64,000 nucleotides of DNA from Saturnia japonica (taxonomy: Eukaryota > Arthropoda > Insecta > Lepidoptera > Saturniidae), in contig CM065309.1 of assembly GCA_033032175.1 (NCBI GenBank), forward strand, positions 17,608,001-17,672,000. Reading direction: 5' to 3'. This document shows positions 57,745 through 64,000 of the stretch, piece by piece. Each line of letters begins with the position of its first letter. The stretch's first letter is position 1. Position numbers and translations under genes: made by a program. The notes under the pieces are model-generated. The model saw only the letters and a program-made list of their open reading frames with translations, ran no database searches and was not told where the DNA came from.

Positions 57745-58500
57745 CAAACGAAACCAAAAAGAATTTACCGATGATAATGTTAATTAATATTATTATTTTA
57801 TCATAATTATCCGTATCATTATTAATTTTAAAATGCTTCTCATCTCATAGATCATAACATTTCAAGTAGGAGTGTTATGTAACCGAAACTGTCGGATATG
57901 CAAAATAGAAAATATCCGAAACACACGATATTACATACAAATTTATCGAATAATTTCGGATAGGGACGAAGTTGAATGACAATCTACCGATTACAGTTAC
58001 ATTGATCACTTACAAATATTCAAATAATATACATATTTTCTTTCTAAACACATTTCTTTGAAAAATTTCATATCTATTACTGAAAATATGGGATATCTGA
58101 AATAATTTAATATCCTAATTCCTACACGACACCGATTAAATACTCCTAAGATATCCATGTCTTAAGTCTCATATAAGTAACATTCGTGATTTCAAGTGCA
58201 TATTTATTTAACCTTCTAATACAGTGTATATTAGATAAATAACACAAATGTACGTAAAATTGGCATATATGTCATCCCCAAGAGCCAAATTTTTAGTACC
58301 TTCCTAAATTTGCCTATAACAAAGAAAAGTAAGACAAAGTTCCCATAAAAGTTAAAATCATAAGCACGTTATTATAGATAAAAATGTAGGCGAGACAACT
58401 GAATAGTTTCCGGTCTAGTTCCAGTGTGTTCATCGTCTTAGTTAAATGCCGTAATCTGAAGGCGGTAGAACTAAACCGTTTTTTATGTAACCAAAATATT
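57745..58500. other. AT-rich sequence, no feature seen
   Basis: No frame, repeat or terminus was recognised in this interval. Confidence 0.4.
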
Positions 58501-58504
58501 ATTT

Positions 58505-58600
58505 AGTGACTTGGCGATGGTTTAATTGTAACGTGCGCGAACACTATACCAATCGACGTGGGTTCAAATCCTAGGATAAGCCTAAGCTTTATCGCAATAT
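58505..58600 (+). repeat. tRNA-derived SINE F1, head only
   Basis: 'gtgacttggcgatggtttaa', 'cgacgtgggttcaaatcct' (B-box side), ending near 'agcctaagcttta'. Confidence 0.5.
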
Positions 58601-58604
58601 ATGA

Positions 58605-59290
58605 GCTAGCTAGCGATCATTATCAATCTGAATATCATTTCCAGAGCTCCTTTCAGTGCGTTTCGACAACTAGCACCAGTACCCATTTTTAGGTTTTGTG
58701 TGATACTTATATCAACGTAAACATCACTCAATATCTGGTGAAATAGTGATGAGTCACACATAAAAAGGATACAATTTAAATTATTCACTATGGAAATTAA
58801 GCCCGTATGCCTGTATCTCCAGAAATCAATACAATACAATTAGTGTGCAATTATAAAGTTTTTTACAGCGCTTGATCTCAATTTTAAAGTAATTTAATAC
58901 TAAATATCTAATATTTTCAATGGGTCACTAGTTAAAACGCAAAAATCTCGGACATTTCTGAAGACATATATTTGAGGGTAGACAAACTACAGCATTTAAA
59001 CCAAACGACGTCAGTTTGAGTATCAGATAAAACAATAAAAATTATAGAAAAAATAAAACCATATATAACCAACAATACGTTTTTTTAATGAAAATAATTT
59101 AGATTTAGAACATACTGACTAACAATTCATTCGTCATAAAAGTATACAGTACTTTGAAAACAATGTAGGTAAATATTGATTGTAACAAGCAGCAAACAAA
59201 GAAGTTTGCAATTTTATGTAGTAATGTATTATATACGATACTACACGTTTTATATAAAGTTTATTACTAATTTTAGTCACAATATTCATT
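58605..59290. other. AT-rich sequence, no feature seen
   Basis: A 77-codon minus-strand frame at 58606-58839 has no recognisable motif and no splice support. Nothing else is seen. Confidence 0.4.
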
Positions 59291-59298
59291 CAACATAC

Positions 59299-59640
59299 CT
59301 GTACAACCTGGCCAACGGGACTTAGATCGTAACACACTGCATTAAACCGGTGACCACACACACACAACACCAATAAAATACAATGACTCCCGCACTAAAT
59401 CACCACGACATCTTTCTCTTTTTAATTCATAAACTTTTTAATTTTCGTTTACTTTCGTTCGATTCGACAATTCGATGGTATAACAGAGTCTATTACAGTT
59501 TGACGACACTATCAAACTACAGCGGGTATACAACTGTGCGAAGCCGAAGTCAGTGACACTGCGCATATTATCATCCTTTCTCTTTCGAACGATCGACGCG
59601 TCAGTGTGATAGAGCGAGAAGTGATGCTTTGGAATCCAAT
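59299..59640 (-). promoter_or_regulatory. Candidate promoter and non-coding first exon
   Basis: On the minus strand a patch with 'ctcgctctatcacactgacg' and 'tcgatcgttcgaaagagaaa' (59570-59625) is followed by about 300 bp without a long frame, ending 'gttgtacag' at 59299 with a near-perfect donor GTATGT. The base composition is CpG-richer than its neighbours. It reads like a transcription start with a 5' untranslated exon of a gene running leftward, divergent from the ABC transporter gene. No coding exon of such a gene is recognised downstream within the window. Confidence 0.35.
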
Positions 59641-59644
59641 AAAT

Positions 59645-60876
59645 AAGTGAAGTAATAAGTATGTAGGTGTCTCATCAACATATCAGGTTTTCTCGCGTAT
59701 TGAAAAGGGAAAGAAGTATTGTTTTACCTTTTTGATGTTCAGGGTGAATATGTATGGTAACGATGCGTTCAAAATATGTGGAAAAATGAGGCTTTCATTG
59801 TTAAGGCGACAAACTTCAATTGCAATTCATGACACATATTTCTCAATATTTACGTTGTGCATAGTAAGATGAGTAATGAGATGTCGCTTGTCTAAAATCT
59901 AATTAGTGGCAAAGATAGTGAAATTAAAAATTAAGTTACGGAACATATGTACCCGTTTCCATTATTCATATAAAACATAATTATTGGCCATAAAAAATAA
60001 ATTTAAAAATGATGACAAAATCAGAAGTTCCCTTTAACATACAATAATCTGTTTGATTTGAAGAATATATTATGAGGGGACGTATATCTTTTTTTTGTTA
60101 TCTTGGCAATCAAAAATTATTAATACTAATGATACTTAAAAATAACTTTTCCTCATTTAATATACTGCTGTCTTCACTACTACCATTTCAATATTGACTA
60201 GTATTCATGTTGATTTTATAAATAAATTGTTTTGTTAATAATAATTTTAACAAATCCCTCTCCGGCAATTATAAATTAGTTATATTGTAAATTTAATAAA
60301 TTTACTTTTAACCATTACAAACTCTCTACTCTTGATTTCCATATACATTCATAAATATTTTTTTCTTTGTTAGTTTCTTCCGTATGCGTTCGTAGGCCAT
60401 TCATCCAATTGAGAAGAAACTTTGTTGTTGTGGTCAGACCCACTAAGGTTCTGTATTAGTATAATCAATTTACAATAGATGGCGCGTTAGTCCTTTCATT
60501 TAGATGACAATGGGAATAAAGTCACAAACAAGATAACGAATGCATAACAATGATATTAGTCACGATTAAAATAACTCAAAATGCAAATAACTTCCCCTTA
60601 AATAACATAGCTATAAATCTAAATTCAATTATATGCCTTGTTGTTATTACAGTTAAGTTCAAAATTCTCTACGTATTTTATATTCTATAACTAAACCACA
60701 GTTATAAAACTGAAGTTGGTTTCAAGTAAATACGGCAACGTCGCTAAATATGTGTTTTACTGCGAAATTAACTACAAGTCACTTAGTATCGAAGAAGTAT
60801 TGGACGGGAGGGTTGCGCTATTTGGAATAATTTTGTTTAATTTTTACCTGCTTTCCTTTATAAAACCGAAATAAAA
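59645..60876. other. Intergenic region upstream of the ABC transporter gene
   Basis: AT-rich, without repeats I can name. It should contain the promoter of the transporter gene. I see no clear TATA or initiator that I would trust. Confidence 0.4.
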
Positions 60877-60888
60877 TAGTCGACAAAC

Positions 60889-62044
60889 ATGATCGGTGGT
60901 GATTATACTTTGGAATTGTGCAATGTCTTTCACTCCGGACAGGTAAGTGTGATAACATTACTTTAAACAATTATAACAATTGTTCGATTCACTTTTTAAC
61001 TACAACATAGCAAATGAGAAATAACAGTTTACTGATAGACTTATTCCAATAATATTTTTGTTAATAAAATTTGACAATTTTAAGGTAAAGTTATGTTTAA
61101 TACTATAATTAAACATAAGTACAGTATGAAATACATACTAAATAGTTAAAAGAACAAACGTTTTTTTTAATATTAAAAACAAATTAACAAATTTTGTAAC
61201 GAAAATTCGGGATTTCGTTGAACTCTTTTATTAGGTGAATTCAATTTAACCTCGAATTCCTCATAGTATCTCTTAAAGAATATCGTAGTTACCACGGAAT
61301 ACGAAAAGCGTAAGACTGTTTGTTGTGGTTTTCTTTAGAGGAAGTCTATGTCGAAAAATTCAGGTCTTTTAGTAGAATGGATATTGGCCCAATATTCGTA
61401 CAATATGACTAGTAGATAACGTTATTATTTATGCAAACTTATACAGAAGTAATATTATTAAGTATTATGTATTTTATAAATAATGTAATCATAAATATAA
61501 CTATATAACTAAAAGAAAATACAGATTCATAAATATTTGGAATATGTAACGTTTATTTCGTTGTCCCCCAGGTGGAGCCAGGAAGCTTTTTCCAGCGTAT
61601 CACAGGAGGTGTTAAAACGGGAATTATCCTTAAAGATATCTCATTCATTACCCAGAGTGGTGAAGTTACGGCAATACTCGGTTCAAAAGGTGAACACATA
61701 ATAACTAAAATGAATCAATAATATTGAAGCTAAAGTTTATTCACAATAGGCTAGAAGATCTTAGAGTCACAATACTTACAAAATTATCAATGTCCTTTTG
61801 TTTGTATAGTAACTAACAACATAAATTAATTGAAAAATAATAATGTAATTATGTTTTCGTATACTTCAATGTGGAAGAAACCAATGGCAAAAGCCATTAT
61901 GGTATTGAAATCTATACTAATATTGATCAAGAGATTGTTTTTGTTTGTTCCATAGTGCTAATCTCAGGAACTCCGAGTTAGATATTATAATTTTAATTAC
62001 ATTTTATAGCCTATTTATTGAGGAAAGTTACATGTAACGGCTAA

Positions 62045-62105
<61 letters not shown>

Positions 62106-63475
62106 TTAGAACTGACTACACTGTTAGCCTTAGGGGCCCTAAAGCCGCTGCGGCTTTTACAGCTTCACCGGACTTGGGGGCGAGCGCAGAGGGCACTCAG
62201 CCGCGAAAGTTTTGTGGACGACTCGCACGAGGGTGCCAAAGTGGCCGGACCTCGGCTCGGGCGGTCGTCGCGTTTGCAAATAGGTCGCGATCTATTCGAA
62301 TCCCTACACCTACGATTCGAGCTAACTAAATATACACATAGGCACGTTCCCTTCCTCCTGGGAGGAAGGAAGGAACCGTGCGTATGTGTATTCAATAATC
62401 GGAATGTTTCTACACTAACTAGCGCTAACTAACTAGCGTAAAAAAAGAAAAAAAAAAAAGGTCCCTCACAGAACCTATGTACCTGTGTGGTGTGCACGTG
62501 TGTATGTTCATACGTGTGTAGTGTTGTATGTAGGTAGCTAAGTGATGCACGTACAGTGTCACTTGTATCGCGCGGGCGGTTGCCTGACCCAAGGGTTTCA
62601 CACCGAGGAACGGACCTAGGCTTGGGTTACCGCTAGAGAGGGTGGACGTGACGGGTATGTAGGTCAGAAAGTATGCACATTGTTTTATACTTCGTTTTCT
62701 CATAGAGAAGTAATAGTGCGAGCGGGCCGTGTGGCGCGACGGGGTGTAACAGTAGCCGAGGGCTCGTGGGCCGCTCGAACCGCAAAACCGAAGAAATTAA
62801 ACGGGAGATAATCCGCAAGGCTGGACAATAGGGTCAGGAGAAGTTAAAATTATATGAGAGACAAATAATGTAAACATAGACGCTGCCCTCCACAAATGCG
62901 TCGAAGAACCGTTATTAGACTAGAAAGCTGACACGTCGTATAGCCTCTTACCAACACTTGATATAACGAAGATTATAAAAAAATTAAAAGAGCATTACAA
63001 TCAAAAACAAATTTTTGCCTTATGGTTTCCATTGCTTAAAACCAGAGGAAATCACAAGCACGTTACTGACCGTGAACCCCCCTTCCCTAAGGAGCTCTTA
63101 AGACCTAACTCACATACGAATAATACATAAGGTTATTTAGCTACAATTTTCCGTAGGGTGAAGGTATTTCACTAATCGGGCTATCCCAAATAACAAGAAT
63201 TCTCCATAGAGATTTCTTTGTGCCCTACATATCTTACACTTTACAACTGAAATCCTTGAACAATATCACTAATAATAATTATATTATCAGGCAGTGGTAA
63301 GCGTGCACTTCTCGATGTCATAGCTCGTCGGGTTCCATCCAAGGGCCATATACTATTGGAAGGAGTTCCATTGGAAGAAGAGCAGTTCAATAATATGTGT
63401 GCTTTGGTACGCCATTCAACTAAACTTCTACCAGGATTAAGTGTACAGCAGACGTTGGCGATGTCACTTACCAAG
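60889..63475 (+). CDS. ABCG5/ABCG8-like half transporter, 5' exons (partial)
   Basis: Exons join(60889..60942, 61572..61689, 63291..63475) encode the first 119 residues; the rest lies beyond the window. Splice sites are canonical (CAG|gtaagt, cccccag|G; AAAG|gtgaac, attatcag|G; AAG|gtacct) and phases agree. An in-frame TAG at 60877 supports the start. The protein opens MIGGDYTLELCNVFHSGQ, then GGVKTGIILKDISF leads into the nucleotide-binding domain. Walker A is GSKGSGKR (residues 55-62): Arg replaces the usual Ser/Thr. The Q-loop position is His99 in ALVRHSTKLLPGL. Such degeneration suits an obligate heterodimer half transporter like ABCG8, which moves sterols or other lipids across membranes. 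Transmembrane helices are not in view. Confidence 0.8.
61911..62046 (+). mobile_element. Helitron-like 5' part in intron 2
   Basis: It starts TCTATACTAATATTGATCAA, has 'tttgtttgttccatagtgct' and 'aatctcaggaact', and is cut at 62046 by the poly(T) of the LINE insertion. No matching 3' end (CTAGT) is found right of the LINE. Confidence 0.45.
62047..62650 (-). mobile_element. Jockey-like LINE 3' end with 58-base poly(A) tail
   Basis: An uninterrupted run of 58 T (62047-62104) precedes 'gaactgactacactgttagc' and the GC-rich 3' segment also found at 54450 and, in the other orientation, at 15800-16317. The element therefore lies antisense to the transporter gene within its second intron. The right (5') boundary is unclear: a GC-rich stretch continues to about 62830 with a 92-codon minus-strand frame that reads through the 3' region and does not resemble ORF2. 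The long pure tail suggests a young insertion. Confidence 0.65.
63065..63225 (+). repeat. SINE-like F3 tail fragment in intron 2
   Basis: 'ccctaaggagctcttaagac', 'ataaggttatttagctac' and 'gtagggtgaaggtatttcac' match the second half of the F3 copies. It ends 65 bp before exon 3. Confidence 0.5.
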
Positions 63476-63479
63476 GTAC

Positions 63480-64000
63480 CTTTAAAATTATTTAAGACTA
63501 GATACGCCCGCGGCGCGGGGCGGCGCGGCACTCGCGTGGTCTACAGATTTGCCGTCGATCGAACACACGCGCGAATCGTACTACCCCGTTCTCGGTTATT
63601 TTAAAGATAAAAATGCTTATTGTGAGTGATCCTCAGAAGATATGCATATGCTCTCGCTGACATTTTCGTATGTCTTTTCAATATCTACAATTTTGTAGTA
63701 CAATAATTTGATATATATGTTATGGTTTACTCAGCGTAAGCCATTTAAGCGCCCGAATTGGTTCACCATGACTAATTTTTTTTATTTACGCGAAAGCGTA
63801 ATTCTTCTTCTGAAATAAAAGTAGCTTAATGTTACTCCTTAAAATATCAGATATCTGTCAGTGAAAGTCCCGTCAAAATTGGTCCAACCGTTTCGGAGAT
63901 TACCCGGAAAAAACAGACAGATAGATTTTTTTTTTTGTTTTTTTTATAAGTATGTACTTTATATAAAGTACATATATACATTTAGAAAAAAGTATATTAT
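63480..64000. other. Intron 3 start of the ABC transporter gene
   Basis: 63500-63600 is CpG-rich just after the donor and gives a long chance frame that runs on from exon 3. 63840-63950 carries the dispersed repeat end 'ttggtccaaccgtttcggag'. A 24-bp perfect palindrome lies at 63951-63974. Confidence 0.5.

Noticed and set aside
1..64000. CRISPR arrays, operons, bacterial islands
   Set aside because: No regularly spaced short direct repeats, ribosome-binding sites or tightly packed genes; the window is eukaryotic.

Overview
The window is AT-rich insect DNA, almost certainly from a moth or butterfly. The evidence is the repeat content: tRNA-derived SINEs, 3' fragments of several non-LTR retrotransposons, Helitron-like elements ending in CTAGT, TTAA- and TA-flanked MITEs, a mariner and a degraded Ty3/gypsy element. 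I recognise these families from memory, not from a search. There is no operon structure, no bacterial gene and no CRISPR array.

Only one host gene is well supported. The first three coding exons of an ABC transporter of subfamily G (ABCG5/ABCG8-like half transporter) lie on the + strand at 60889-63475 and run off the right edge. Its second intron holds a Helitron-like fragment interrupted by a LINE copy with a 58-base poly(T). About 1.3 kb upstream, on the opposite strand, 59299-59640 looks like a non-coding first exon of a divergent gene. Weaker gene-like pieces are a CpG-rich start on the - strand (3570-4000), an 81-bp exon-like block at 42600-42680 (+) and a MADF-domain fragment at 50395-50646 (-).

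Layout: 0-9 kb is sparse sequence with LINE tails and SINEs. 9.0-15.3 kb is a nested complex: two copies of a roughly 1.2-1.4 kb interspersed repeat, the first broken by an LTR retrotransposon (9088-12181) and by an inverted solo LTR (12231-12548). 15.3-17.7 kb holds a Jockey-like LINE 3' end, a Helitron-like element and another LINE tail. 17.7-27.6 kb is scattered SINEs, LINE tails and TTAA-flanked repeats. 27958-32697 is a mariner-type element with perfect outer inverted repeats that contains the transposase gene twice, separated by 2.3 kb of extremely AT-rich homopolymer sequence. 32.7-59 kb is mostly unique AT-rich DNA with dispersed repeats and two neat MITEs.

The most striking signal is the mariner locus. 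Deleting the AT-rich block plus one 1,106-bp duplicate would leave a normal 1.3-kb DD41D mariner between TA target duplications, so the interior is either a recent rearrangement or an assembly error. I found no convincing new biological system; most of the window is transposable-element debris in intergenic or intronic DNA.
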